From: Candidatus Heimdallarchaeota archaeon B3_Heim
GTDB lineage: Archaea > Asgardarchaeota > Heimdallarchaeia > Hodarchaeales > Hodarchaeaceae
DNA: 64,000 bases
Assembly (NCBI GenBank): GCA_003144275.1
Contig: NJBF01000005.1
Coordinates: forward strand, 1 to 64,000
Direction of reading: 5' to 3'
Shown here: positions 29,378 through 37,579 of the stretch, piece after piece
Layout: each line of letters opens with the position of its first letter
Numbering within the stretch: the first letter of the stretch is position 1
The notes under the pieces: model-generated
Seen by the model: the letters and a program-made list of their open reading frames with translations, nothing else
Databases searched by the model: none
What the model was told of the DNA's origin: nothing
Translations under genes and position numbers: made by a program

Positions 29378-30536
29378 TCTATCCGATTTTTAAACGTGGG
29401 GTTGTCATTGAATAATTACGAGTAATATCTGGACTATTATTTTTCATAAATGAGTAATATAATCCTGATAGCATATCTTTGTCTGGTGACCCACTGTTGA
29501 GGTTCAACCAGAACGCCGAGGAAGCGACTATTATCAGTCTATTTAAATTATACAGGAAAAATAGAATTTTTCAGAATATCGTTTAGCAAATGAATTTCAC
29601 TATTATACGTTATTTTAATCTTTCTGTACGGATATGTAGTCGTTTTAATTAATAAAATAAGATGGTATGTTTATTACACATCATTTTCTTTGCACCCATT
29701 AATTTAAGTTCTATTCGGGTTACAGATATTTTATTAGTTTTAAGTAGACCAATAGATTTGCTAATCATTGGAGTAAATAATGGGCTTTTCTCCAATATAA
29801 AAAGGGAGAGATTTCACCAAGATTATTCAGTTAACGCTCTACACCTATTGGGGGGAATGCACTTTCTTAATATCTATTTTTCTTTTTAGTATGGAGAGGA
29901 AAACGTGGATTATCATATTAATGCAGTCAATCAGCCTCGATACCTTCAAATTTCAAATTAAATGGATAATTCACTTCCCATGGATAATATAGAACCTATT
30001 TGTGGAATTTATCTCTTGAATGTAGGGTCTCTGAATATAGGATTTAAATGATTGATAGCTAGGGGGAGTACTACGTAATCTAATACGCTGAATACTGAGC
30101 GAGAGTTACACCTTCATTTAATTAAACGTTTATCGAATATCCGTGGTTAACGCATAACTTCCTCCTCCATTTGGAACATAGTTTGAAATATCGGAAAAAC
30201 TTCTGAGAGTATAGATAGATCTGCATTAATTTCCTTTTCAGTCTAAACATTGGAGAAGCTCTTTTAGTCGGAGAAGCGATTAATTTTCCAACATTTTTCC
30301 AAATTCGGAACCAAAAACTTTCCATTGATGATATCAACCCTAATTTTGCAACCATGGCTGAGAAATATGCCAAGACTTGGATATCGAAAACGAATAGAAT
30401 AACTAGGCTATACGTTCTTAATTTCTTTTTATTATAGATATTTTAGTGATTATTGGGGTAAAACATCTTATTTAAATATGTCCATGTAAAAAGCTTTGAA
30501 CAGTCAAAATAATCAACAGTTTTTGAGATATGATTT
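29378..30536. other. Long gene-poor region upstream of eL32
   Basis: About 1.16 kb. On the minus strand TAATTTAAAT at 29541-29550 is a plausible TATA box for the eL32 operon. It would give a leader of about 140 bases containing the hairpin TCTGG ... CCAGA (about 29480-29510) with an inner GTTGA/TCAAC. Frames at 29662-29889 (plus) and 30122-30373 (minus) have no recognisable domain and skewed composition; I do not call them genes. On the plus strand TTATTTAAATA near 30468-30478 is a good TATA box for the small gene that follows. Confidence 0.45.
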
Positions 30537-30665
30537 ATGGCTCTCATCAATTGGTTTTACGCAACGTTTATTGCAAGTTTTTTAGCTTTCGCTTCGGTAG
30601 GACTCATCATACTATATTTACTTTTTTATCATGATGATGAGTTTGAAGAGGATGATTTAGGTTAA
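30537..30665 (+). CDS. Small single-pass membrane protein, acidic tail
   Basis: 42 residues. A hydrophobic helix (about 7-31, FYATFIASFLAFASVGLII) is followed by YHDDEFEEDDLG. The gene has a TATA box about 60 bases upstream and a short leader, which supports expression. Size and topology recall tiny subunits of membrane complexes such as Ost4 or Sec61-gamma/beta, but the sequence is too short to assign. It stands alone in a gene-poor region. Confidence 0.5.
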   Translation: MALINWFYATFIASFLAFASVGLIILYLLFYHDDEFEEDDLG

Positions 30666-30727
30666 TAAAAACTAGCCGTTATGATCTTTCTGATTCAATT
30701 TTTCTGTTTGTACAGCACTTGAGCTAT

Positions 30728-31525
30728 TTAATTTTTAAGTGGTTTTACTAGGTTCACGAGAAATTCATACGGATCTTTTAATGAGACAGAAGAAATATCC
30801 AAGACGAAACCATCTACTTGCAGTTCTAATGCTCTTTCAATATCCACCTTTTCATGAACTTCAAAACTAGAAAATACAGAAACTTTGGAGTTTTCGATGC
30901 GTATGCGTTTGACGTGATTTTCTATCATTTCAGGAGGAATTTTAGAAAGAGGGGTCCCCGTGGGGGACATGTCAGGTAAACTGATTACAATGGCGTTGGG
31001 ATCAAACTTTGATAAGGCAGCACTAATAGCAACATTTTGAGAGTAAACAAGAGTATAGAGCCGATTAGTCCTCGAATCCCTTACATTTTTTTCCAGATCT
31101 CGCATAGGTATCGAATCATCGTTAAAGATCAGTCCTTTAATATCGAGCGATTTAAGAAATGCAATTGAGTTTTGAAAATAACTCTGTTGATTCCCTGAAT
31201 GATAATGAAATTGTGAAAAGAAAGGAATATCAAAATCGTTTTGAAATTTCGCCAAAAAAGGGAAAGGAGGACACATTCCAATTATAACCCCAAATTCCCC
31301 TGAAATTTTCTCTACAATTTTTGCTAGCTGATTCCCCTGTTCCTCAAATATCCCTTGGTAATTGGTAAAATCCAAAATAAAACTAGGCTTGTCTTCCTGT
31401 GTCATCATTCCAAGAGCTCCGAATGTCGTTGGATTTATAATTTCATATATTCTTATCATCGGAAAAATTCTGAGTAGTTGTTTTAAATTTTTTTGATCAT
31501 GCACAATCTTATAATTGATGACCAT
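30728..31525 (-). CDS. Triosephosphate isomerase-like protein lacking catalytic residues
   Basis: 265 residues from ATG 31525 (an AAGGAT stretch lies upstream). The chain aligns along its whole length with archaeal TPI: QLAKIVEKISGEFGVIIGMC, IPFFSQ, YSQNVAISAALSKFDPNAIV, PTGTPLSKIPPEMIENHV, VDIERALELQVDGFVL. The catalytic Lys of the NxK motif is Thr (ILDFTNY), the catalytic His of NHSE is lost (FNDDSI), the catalytic Glu of VEPPELIGTG is Ser (ISLPDMSPTG), and the phosphate-binding CGAG and ASG loops are altered. It is therefore probably an inactive TIM-barrel paralogue with another role. Confidence 0.82.
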   Translation of the reverse strand: MVINYKIVHDQKNLKQLLRIFPMIRIYEIINPTTFGALGMMTQEDKPSFILDFTNYQGIFEEQGNQLAKIVEKISGEFGVIIGMCPPFPFLAKFQNDFDIPFFSQFHYHSGNQQSYFQNSIAFLKSLDIKGLIFNDDSIPMRDLEKNVRDSRTNRLYTLVYSQNVAISAALSKFDPNAIVISLPDMSPTGTPLSKIPPEMIENHVKRIRIENSKVSVFSSFEVHEKVDIERALELQVDGFVLDISSVSLKDPYEFLVNLVKPLKN

Positions 31526-31771
31526 TGTAATCCTTATTTCTGATAAATGAAACTGAAACAACACGACAGTTTAAGTCAAATACAATGAATTTTTCATTGA
31601 ATTAAATATAAACAGGAGTCTTTTGGCTGGTGAATTATTGAATTAAAGATACACTACCCTCTAAAAATATATAGGAGTCATATCTTTGGCCTTACGTAAC
31701 TCTTAAAGATTACGCATATTCTCGTCCAAATATACTGCTTTATAGCTATAAAGACAAGGAGCTAATGTTGT

Positions 31772-32377
31772 TTGAGTCGTCGAGGTCGGACACCTAGAAG
31801 AACGGTAGACAAATGGTCTGCTAAAGAATTATATCAGATTTATAGTCCCCCAGGCTTTCTTGAAGGGGATGAAAAAATTGTTGGTGAAACTATTGCAGAT
31901 GATCCAGAAAAGATAATTGGTCGTGTTATTGAAGTTTCTCTTGCTGATATAATCAATGATTATTCAAAAATGCATATAAAATTAAATTTTCAAATTACTG
32001 AAGTAACTGGAAACGTAGCACGAACACGGTTCAAAGGTCATACTTTTGCAAGAGATTACCTTCGATTTTTAGTTAGAAGACGACGAACCAGAATTGATAG
32101 TATCAGTACAGTTAAAACTAAAGACGGTGTACCCTTTAGAATTACCGCTACAGGTTTTACATTAATTAGATCGACAACGAGTAAAAAAGATGCAATCAGA
32201 CGAGAGATGCTCGATATTGTAAAGGCAAGAGCCGAGGAACTTGACAGTTTAGAGTTTATCCGTGAAACCACTAATGGAAAATTGGGGTCACAAATTTATT
32301 TTAAATGTAAAAATATATATCCACTTAAAGGGGTCGAAGTACAAAAAAGTAGACTCTTGACACCGATTTCAGCCTAG
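31772..32377 (+). CDS. rps3ae: Ribosomal protein eS1
   Basis: 201 residues from TTG 31772; AAGGAG lies about ten bases upstream. The family signatures WSAKELYQIYSPPGF and GRVIEVSLADIINDYSKMHI, and KCKNIYPLKGVEVQKSRLL at the end, are all present. eS1 sits near the mRNA exit of the 30S. It is convergent with pcc1, overlapping by nine bases; in many archaea it is co-directional with that gene set. Confidence 0.94.
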   Translation: MSRRGRTPRRTVDKWSAKELYQIYSPPGFLEGDEKIVGETIADDPEKIIGRVIEVSLADIINDYSKMHIKLNFQITEVTGNVARTRFKGHTFARDYLRFLVRRRRTRIDSISTVKTKDGVPFRITATGFTLIRSTTSKKDAIRREMLDIVKARAEELDSLEFIRETTNGKLGSQIYFKCKNIYPLKGVEVQKSRLLTPISA

Positions 32378-32632
32378 AGCGTCGCTAATTTTCCGAAGAA
32401 TTTGGTCGTTGAGATTATAAGAGTCGAGTAGGTCTACTACTGTTGCATTAGCCGTATTAATACTAGTTAAACCTTCAATATAAACTTCCAATGTATTATC
32501 ATAGTGTTGTGATGTAATTTTCATTGGTGGATTAGCCAGATTATCTGGATTTAAGGAATCATGGATTATTTGAGCTTCCTCTTTTGACTGAGTAACAAAT
32601 ACTATTTTGAGATCTATCCTATCAATTACCAG
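32369..32632 (-). CDS. pcc1: KEOPS complex subunit Pcc1, non-standard start codon
   Basis: About 87 residues. KEEAQIIHDSLNPDN, a central VYIEGLTSINTANATVVDLL and the length match Pcc1, the dimerising KEOPS subunit needed for the t6A37 modification of tRNA. No in-frame ATG, GTG or TTG precedes the domain. CTG 32632, ten bases after GGAG, is the best start and overlaps the upstream DHH gene by 11 bases; ATT a few codons later is an alternative. Neighbourhood (uS15, DHH nuclease, Pcc1, eS1) is the conserved archaeal one. Confidence 0.78.
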   Translation of the reverse strand: MVIDRIDLKIVFVTQSKEEAQIIHDSLNPDNLANPPMKITSQHYDNTLEVYIEGLTSINTANATVVDLLDSYNLNDQILRKISDALG

Positions 32633-34040
32633 TTTCTTGACTCTCCAGTAGCATGTTATTGAGATGATTTTTAAATGAACTCAGCTCTTTCTCAATAAGA
32701 ATTGCGCCTGCTGCGGAAGAATGCCCTCCTACTTCCGTGTCAAGGTTTAATTTCTTAATTCCTCGCTGTAAAAGCTTATCAAGTTCGGTTTCATTGTCTG
32801 AAGAATGTGCTTTTCGGATACTAATTTTTACTCTAGTCTCGTCAATTTTCGCGCAGCTTAGAATTGGCTTCGCGCTATACTCTTCCATGGAGGATAAAAT
32901 TGATGTGATTGGTCCAATAATATTTTCTTCTATTCTACTCCTTCCATCTATAAAGTAAAGAGCTGATAACTCTTCAAGATTATTGTCTGATAAAACCCAT
33001 TTTATTCCCTCGCCAATTTGCTTTGAATATGCCTTTAATATTGGTTTTAACTCTGTAAGAGCTTGATTACGATCTCCCATACACAGTGCGATTCCAACAT
33101 CGGGACGGTTCATCCGTCCACAAGCGTTTAGTCGATTAGCAAATACTCGAGCATCTTGTATCTGGACTACTTGCTCCTTCAATAACTGGTAATCATGCTT
33201 GTATATTACTTTTGGATCCACCAGATTTCTAACGATTAATTCTGAAGCTAATTTTTTCTTCTCTTCCTCGTTTAATTCCAATACAGTCCTTCGTCCAGTC
33301 TTTCCGGTGAATGGTATTCCTATCTCATTGAGGAAATAGTGAATCGCAATTTCTTCATTAAATTCCTCGATGTTTAACCGTTTTAAACAGCTGATTAAAT
33401 CTCGAGTTCTGTCGTAGAACCAAACAGAAACAAAATCTGTACATAACTGGTTATCAATGGCATCTTTTACGATTTTCTGATTTAATCCGATTAATGAAGA
33501 ATGTTCTCCCTGATCCTGACGGTCTCCCAATGCACCAATAATTGCTAAATGAGCTAAATTAGTATTTGATGAATTTATATAAATAGCTACGAAATAGGAG
33601 ACTCCAGAACCACTTACCTTGTTTGATCCATCAATAGAATAACAATGTGGATTTATTAGATGAACATTCTCTTGTAATTTGCATTCACTTACTAAAGAAT
33701 GATGATCTAGTATGTAGATCTGTATCGATGGATCCCATGTTTTAAAAGCTTCAATTACACCTGACCCCAAATCGCAAAATATAACTAGTGCGTTCTTAGG
33801 TAATGATGCACCAATCACGTTTAATTGTTTGATTTCCAATCTTTTTAGAATTTTAAGCTGAAACGGTATCTTTTCTCGTTTGAATGCTATTGCTAATATT
33901 GATGCTGCTGTAAGTCCATCTGGATCAAAATGTGAAAATATATACAAAGGAGACTTGATTTCTCTTTTACAAATTTCTTCTGCCGCTTCTTTACATGCAA
34001 TCAAGAATTCTTTAATTTCCTCCTTCATAATTGGATCCAC
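32622..34040 (-). CDS. DHH-family RecJ-like nuclease (GAN-type)
   Basis: 472 residues. The DHH motifs are in order: HFDPDG (37-42), CDLGSG (89-94), LDHH (111-114) and GALGDRQD (169-176). The C-terminal DHHA1 motif GGHSSAAGA is at 438-446. Archaeal members of this family act as single-strand exonucleases, and the GAN branch binds GINS in the replisome. All metal ligands are present, so it should be active. It sits in the conserved uS15 - coiled-coil - DHH - Pcc1 cluster. The GAN assignment rests on context and needs a tree. Confidence 0.88.
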   Translation of the reverse strand: MDPIMKEEIKEFLIACKEAAEEICKREIKSPLYIFSHFDPDGLTAASILAIAFKREKIPFQLKILKRLEIKQLNVIGASLPKNALVIFCDLGSGVIEAFKTWDPSIQIYILDHHSLVSECKLQENVHLINPHCYSIDGSNKVSGSGVSYFVAIYINSSNTNLAHLAIIGALGDRQDQGEHSSLIGLNQKIVKDAIDNQLCTDFVSVWFYDRTRDLISCLKRLNIEEFNEEIAIHYFLNEIGIPFTGKTGRRTVLELNEEEKKKLASELIVRNLVDPKVIYKHDYQLLKEQVVQIQDARVFANRLNACGRMNRPDVGIALCMGDRNQALTELKPILKAYSKQIGEGIKWVLSDNNLEELSALYFIDGRSRIEENIIGPITSILSSMEEYSAKPILSCAKIDETRVKISIRKAHSSDNETELDKLLQRGIKKLNLDTEVGGHSSAAGAILIEKELSSFKNHLNNMLLESQETGN

Positions 34041-34126
34041 TCCTAGTGGATAAAGAATACAAACAATTGATTATGTCGTTACAGATTTTTTTGAGGTGTT
34101 AAATCGTTCAATCTTCTTTTATCAGT

Positions 34127-35050
34127 TTAAATCATTCCTTTATCTATAAGCGTCCGGAATTCTTCAAATGATAACTTTCTCCCCTCATCAAATTTCTTTT
34201 TGGCGTCCTCAGTTTTTTCCTTTATTTTTTCTCGTCTCTCGGCATTTTGCTGTTGACGCATATTTTGCTTATTCTTACTAATGCTATGTCTAGTTTTATT
34301 AATCTCACGAATATGGGTAAGATATTCATTATGTATTAAGTTTGCTTGTTCTTTTGCATCTAAAAATTGAGCATGTAATTCATCTGCTTGTTTCCTTAGT
34401 ACATCAGCATTTTTAAATGCTTGAATCATAGTTTTGTGATGAAATCGACTTTCATGTGCATGTGTCCGAAGATCTCTGTCTAAACCTCTTAATTTCCCTT
34501 TTAGTCCTCTTATTCTATTTGAGATTGTATGTAAATCTCGTGATAATACATCTGATTCACGAACTTCTCTGAATCTAGATTCTAAGCGTTCAATCTGACC
34601 AACGATATCTCTTTCATCGTTAATTGCTAAATTTGAGGTTGTTTGAAGCTTCCATTCGAGATCCTGAATCTGATTTCGGATTCTTTTTGCAGAAAAATTA
34701 GATTGACGTCTTGTTTGTGTCTTTTTTTCTTGAGCGTTGTTGAATTGCTCCTCTAGTCTTTGTATTTGTTCAGTGAACCCTTCAATTTCTTTTAATAGGG
34801 CATTTTTCTTTTCTTTAATTTCTGAGATTGTTTGATTACACTGATCACGTTTCTCCCTCTCATCCTTTGCTGTTTGAATCAATTCTTTGACTTGCTCATT
34901 CATCTGATTCCTTTTATTCGCAATAGTCGTTACATTTCTATTTAGTTCTTCTCGTTGTTGCTTAATATCACGAGCATTTGATTCAATGTTCGATATTTTA
35001 AGGAGTAACGATTCTATATCCTGTTTTTCCAAGGGAGAACCTTCGATCAA
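34127..35050 (-). CDS. Archaeal coiled-coil protein (COG1340-type)
   Basis: 307 residues, nearly all heptad coiled coil rich in Lys, Glu, Gln and Arg (for example ELNRNVTTIANKRNQMNEQV). It ends in LSFEEFRTLIDKG, the typical end of the COG1340 family of conserved archaeal coiled-coil proteins found beside uS15. Function is unknown; a scaffold or RNA-associated role has been suggested only by context. No signal peptide or membrane segment. Confidence 0.82.
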   Translation of the reverse strand: MIEGSPLEKQDIESLLLKISNIESNARDIKQQREELNRNVTTIANKRNQMNEQVKELIQTAKDEREKRDQCNQTISEIKEKKNALLKEIEGFTEQIQRLEEQFNNAQEKKTQTRRQSNFSAKRIRNQIQDLEWKLQTTSNLAINDERDIVGQIERLESRFREVRESDVLSRDLHTISNRIRGLKGKLRGLDRDLRTHAHESRFHHKTMIQAFKNADVLRKQADELHAQFLDAKEQANLIHNEYLTHIREINKTRHSISKNKQNMRQQQNAERREKIKEKTEDAKKKFDEGRKLSFEEFRTLIDKGMI

Positions 35051-35144
35051 TTTGGGTACGCTTAGTAATTGAAAATTTGTGTTTTAATTTTGATAATAAG
35101 ATTCAATTAGGAATTTTCCTAATTTAAGCAATATATACTCGTTT

Positions 35145-35603
35145 CTAGCGTAGATATAACGTTGCTTGAGAAGGTTCGTATTTGAATTCTGTTTCAAAAA
35201 TCCCAGTATTTTGATAATACTTTACTAACCTTCTTATTTTTGATTCAAGTAATTGTAAGCCTCGTCGTGAACTCTTATCTTTCTTATTTCCACCTTCCAA
35301 ATGTTTACGAAGGTTTAATGCACGACGAACTAGATTTAAGAAATCTTCAGGCATCTTCGGTCCTAAATTATTCTCTTTCATGATTGATGTAATTGATTTA
35401 GAACAGATTTTTTTTACGCTTGGAATTGCATACTCATCCCTTAGAATCAACCCGATCAGAGCAGAACTCAATCCCTCTTTAGCTTTCTCAAGAACAAGGT
35501 CTTCGATCTCTTCAGCCGAATAGGGAACCCACTCGGGTGTTTTTCTCCATATAGGTCTGGTAGATCCGCTTTTACCTTTTCTCCTTGCGTGCATTCTAGC
35601 CAT
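35145..35603 (-). CDS. rps15: Ribosomal protein uS15
   Basis: 152 residues, the archaeal/eukaryotic long form. [17 protein letters not shown] at the start is diagnostic; [16 protein letters not shown] and [20 protein letters not shown] (the core helices that bind 16S helix 22) follow. First gene of the uS15 - coiled-coil - DHH - Pcc1 operon on the minus strand. Confidence 0.96.
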   Translation of the reverse strand: MARMHARRKGKSGSTRPIWRKTPEWVPYSAEEIEDLVLEKAKEGLSSALIGLILRDEYAIPSVKKICSKSITSIMKENNLGPKMPEDFLNLVRRALNLRKHLEGGNKKDKSSRRGLQLLESKIRRLVKYYQNTGIFETEFKYEPSQATLYLR

Positions 35604-35850
35604 TTAAATCTCCACTAGATGATTATATTGATAATTTAACTTCAAAGACGTTCTAATCGTTTAATGTTGATTAGCAGTCAATCTGAGGAGATTTGAATTA
35701 ATTGATAAACCTTCTTTCTTAGACTAAATTCTCTTGACGAATTCTGAGGGTGTACAGAAACTAGATAAATCCTATCTGCTCATCTAATTCTTATAGAAAA
35801 TCAACAAATCATTTTTATTTTAATTCTCCAGCTCATTGCTTTAGACGAAG

Positions 35851-36540
35851 ATGATAAATTTCTCTAATATTACACTTGCTTCCTATGAAGAATTGTGTTT
35901 TCTACTGGATAACGGGTATCCCAAGAAAAGTGCTTTAACATTTGTCGCAAATCATTATAACTATGATGAAAACGAGAGATTTATATTAAATCGCGTTGCA
36001 GTTCCCCGTCATTTGGTTGAGAAAATCAAACGTAACAAGATTGCAGAGCCAAGCAAATTAGCTAATCAGGTTTTCACTATTGATATTTATAATCAATTTA
36101 CGACGTTCCAAACGTTATTCAATAATGAACCCATAATTCTCTGTCGTGATGGGGTATTTCGAGATATATTTTCGCTTTTGCATTCAAAGAAGGAATTACT
36201 TTTCCGAAAAGAAATGATAAAGAAGTTTCTGTTTAATGTCTTTAAACTAAAGCCCCATTATATCTATCTATATTTTGATAAACAAAGGAGTAAGAGTGGA
36301 GTTCATTCTACTAAATTTCAAAATATTCTAGACAAATTCGAATTACCAGGAAGATGTATTGTTACGAAATCGGTCGATCACTGTTTGAAGGTTCAAACCG
36401 ATGTTATTACATTTACACATGATTCAATAATCTTAAACGAAGTTCAGGCAGGTTTTGATTTTATTAGATGGTATATTGAGAATAACACCGTGAAAACCCA
36501 GCTAATTGATAGGTTTTTCAATTATCACTTCGGTGAATAA
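35851..36540 (+). CDS. DUF434-family conserved archaeal protein
   Basis: 229 residues. The N-terminal LLDNGYPKKSALTFVANHYN and ENERFILNRVAVPRHLVEKI match the DUF434 signature. The second half (VFTIDIYNQFTTFQTLF, IILCRDGVFRDIFSLL, CIVTKSVDH) resembles a PIN-like or Rossmann-like nuclease-related domain, as often annotated for this family. The conserved Asp residues (IDIYN, CRDGV) are present, but function remains unassigned. It is divergent from uS15. Confidence 0.82.
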   Translation: MINFSNITLASYEELCFLLDNGYPKKSALTFVANHYNYDENERFILNRVAVPRHLVEKIKRNKIAEPSKLANQVFTIDIYNQFTTFQTLFNNEPIILCRDGVFRDIFSLLHSKKELLFRKEMIKKFLFNVFKLKPHYIYLYFDKQRSKSGVHSTKFQNILDKFELPGRCIVTKSVDHCLKVQTDVITFTHDSIILNEVQAGFDFIRWYIENNTVKTQLIDRFFNYHFGE

Positions 36541-36619
36541 AAAATCTCAGTTAGAAAATTATTAAAAGATCTAATGTATTTTGATAAAATGAAACACTAA
36601 AGAATAACCCCCCTTTAAA

Positions 36620-36818
36620 GGGAACGTAGCGAAGCTAGTGGACTCGCTAGTTTCTAGCGAGACCGGACAAGTATCGCGCCGGGCTCCAGAACCCCCTGTG
36701 AACTCCACTGGGTTGACTGAAACTCATGATGAAGTTCTGGAAAAATGAGGAAACTCGGTGTCATTCTTGCATGTCGCAAGGTGAACGAAAATCGCCAGTT
36801 CAAATCTGGCCGTTCCCA
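36620..36818 (+). tRNA. tRNA-Trp (CCA) with three introns, one carrying a box C/D guide
   Basis: Acceptor GGGAACG pairs with CGTTCCC (A73 at 36818, no CCA). D-stem is GCGA (36629-36632)/TCGC (36674-36677), anticodon stem CCGGG (36679-36683)/CTCGG (36754-36758), anticodon CCA at 36686-36688, T-arm GCCAG-TTCAAAT-CTGGC. Introns: D-loop (hairpin CTCGCTAG/CTAGCGAG), anticodon loop 37/38 (about 63 bases) and variable region (hairpin CTTGC/GCAAG). The 37/38 intron holds a perfect C'-box ATGATGA (36726-36732) and D'-box CTGA (36717-36720); its guides pair with C34 and position 39. Confidence 0.88.
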
Positions 36819-37040
36819 CTTCCTTTTTTAATGAGATTAAATCTCTCTCGAAAGACTTTCTAATACTTCTACCATAATGTCCAATAGAGACATTGTGCAA
36901 ATGGAGAGATATCCGAAACTGAGCAATTAATCGATTTTAATTTGTTTAAAAACGATTTGATTATTGAGGAGGTAGTTTTAGAGAAAGAAAGCCAATAATG
37001 AGAGATTCGATATTTTAAGTCTTTTTTCTAAAATCAGGAG

Positions 37041-37125
37041 TTTATAAAAGATGCCCCCAGATGATGGTCCAATCGGTCTTTAGGAATCCACAGGTCGAAT
37101 TACCTGGTTCCCTTCCTTTTTTTTT
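37041..37125 (+). ncRNA. Candidate short ncRNA with TATA box, hairpin and T9 run
   Basis: TTTATAAAAG at 37041-37050 is a strong TATA box. Start would be near 37070. About 50 bases later a hairpin (GGAA with TTCC outside, AGGT with ACCT inside, 37083-37111) is followed by nine T at 37117-37125. No reading frame fits between them. The unit therefore looks like a short independent transcript. Box C/D-like ATGATGG lies upstream of the predicted start, so I do not claim an sRNA class. The rest of 36819-37156 shows nothing. Confidence 0.45.
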
Positions 37126-37156
37126 AGAATGAATCTACAAATAAAAAGAAATATTA

Positions 37157-37579
37157 TTAACTCGCCAATATCGATGGGGATCTCCATTGAAGGTTTTCAC
37201 TGTCGAACCATTGATATCTTAACCTTTGGGGATATAAATACCCCATAACAGGCCAAATAGTCCATTTCATTTCCTTTTCAATCCATTGTACCCATTCTGG
37301 CCACAGTCGTACGTAAAGATATAGATTTTGATCACTAGTAAACAATTGACCAAAGGGAAGCCACTGTATCATTCGTAAAAGCTGTTTGTTAGGTAGTACC
37401 GGTAGTTTAACGAAATATGTATCCAAACTCCATTCATTAAGAAGCCTATGAGACCTGAAACTAACATTCAACACCATTTTACTTTGTAGATCCCTAATTA
37501 AAGATAAATACTTTGGAGTTAGTAGGAATGAAGATTGTAGGTTTGAAAAATTAAGAGGTAAATTCTCTTGAAACCTCAC
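37157..37579 (-). CDS. Hypothetical protein, second gene of an orphan pair
   Basis: 140 residues from GTG 37579, rich in Trp, Leu and Tyr (YFVKLPVLPNKQLLRMIQWL, then YLYVRLWPEWVQWIEKEMKW). No signal peptide, membrane segment or known motif. It starts 29 bases inside the end of the 371-residue gene in another frame, so the two are translated together. A frameshifted single gene is the alternative; the two parts have different composition, which argues against it. Confidence 0.55.
   Translation of the reverse strand: MRFQENLPLNFSNLQSSFLLTPKYLSLIRDLQSKMVLNVSFRSHRLLNEWSLDTYFVKLPVLPNKQLLRMIQWLPFGQLFTSDQNLYLYVRLWPEWVQWIEKEMKWTIWPVMGYLYPQRLRYQWFDSENLQWRSPSILAS

Noticed and set aside
29480..29560. 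tRNA or H/ACA RNA upstream of eL32
   Set aside because: A GGTTCAAC T-loop-like string and a hairpin ending near ACA are present, but no acceptor pairing and no second guide pocket; kept only as leader structure.
29662..30373. Two frames (plus 75 and minus 83 codons) as genes
   Set aside because: No start signals, no domain and atypical composition.
37551..37579. Programmed frameshift joining the two orphan genes
   Set aside because: No slippery heptamer at the overlap, and the downstream frame has its own GTG start.
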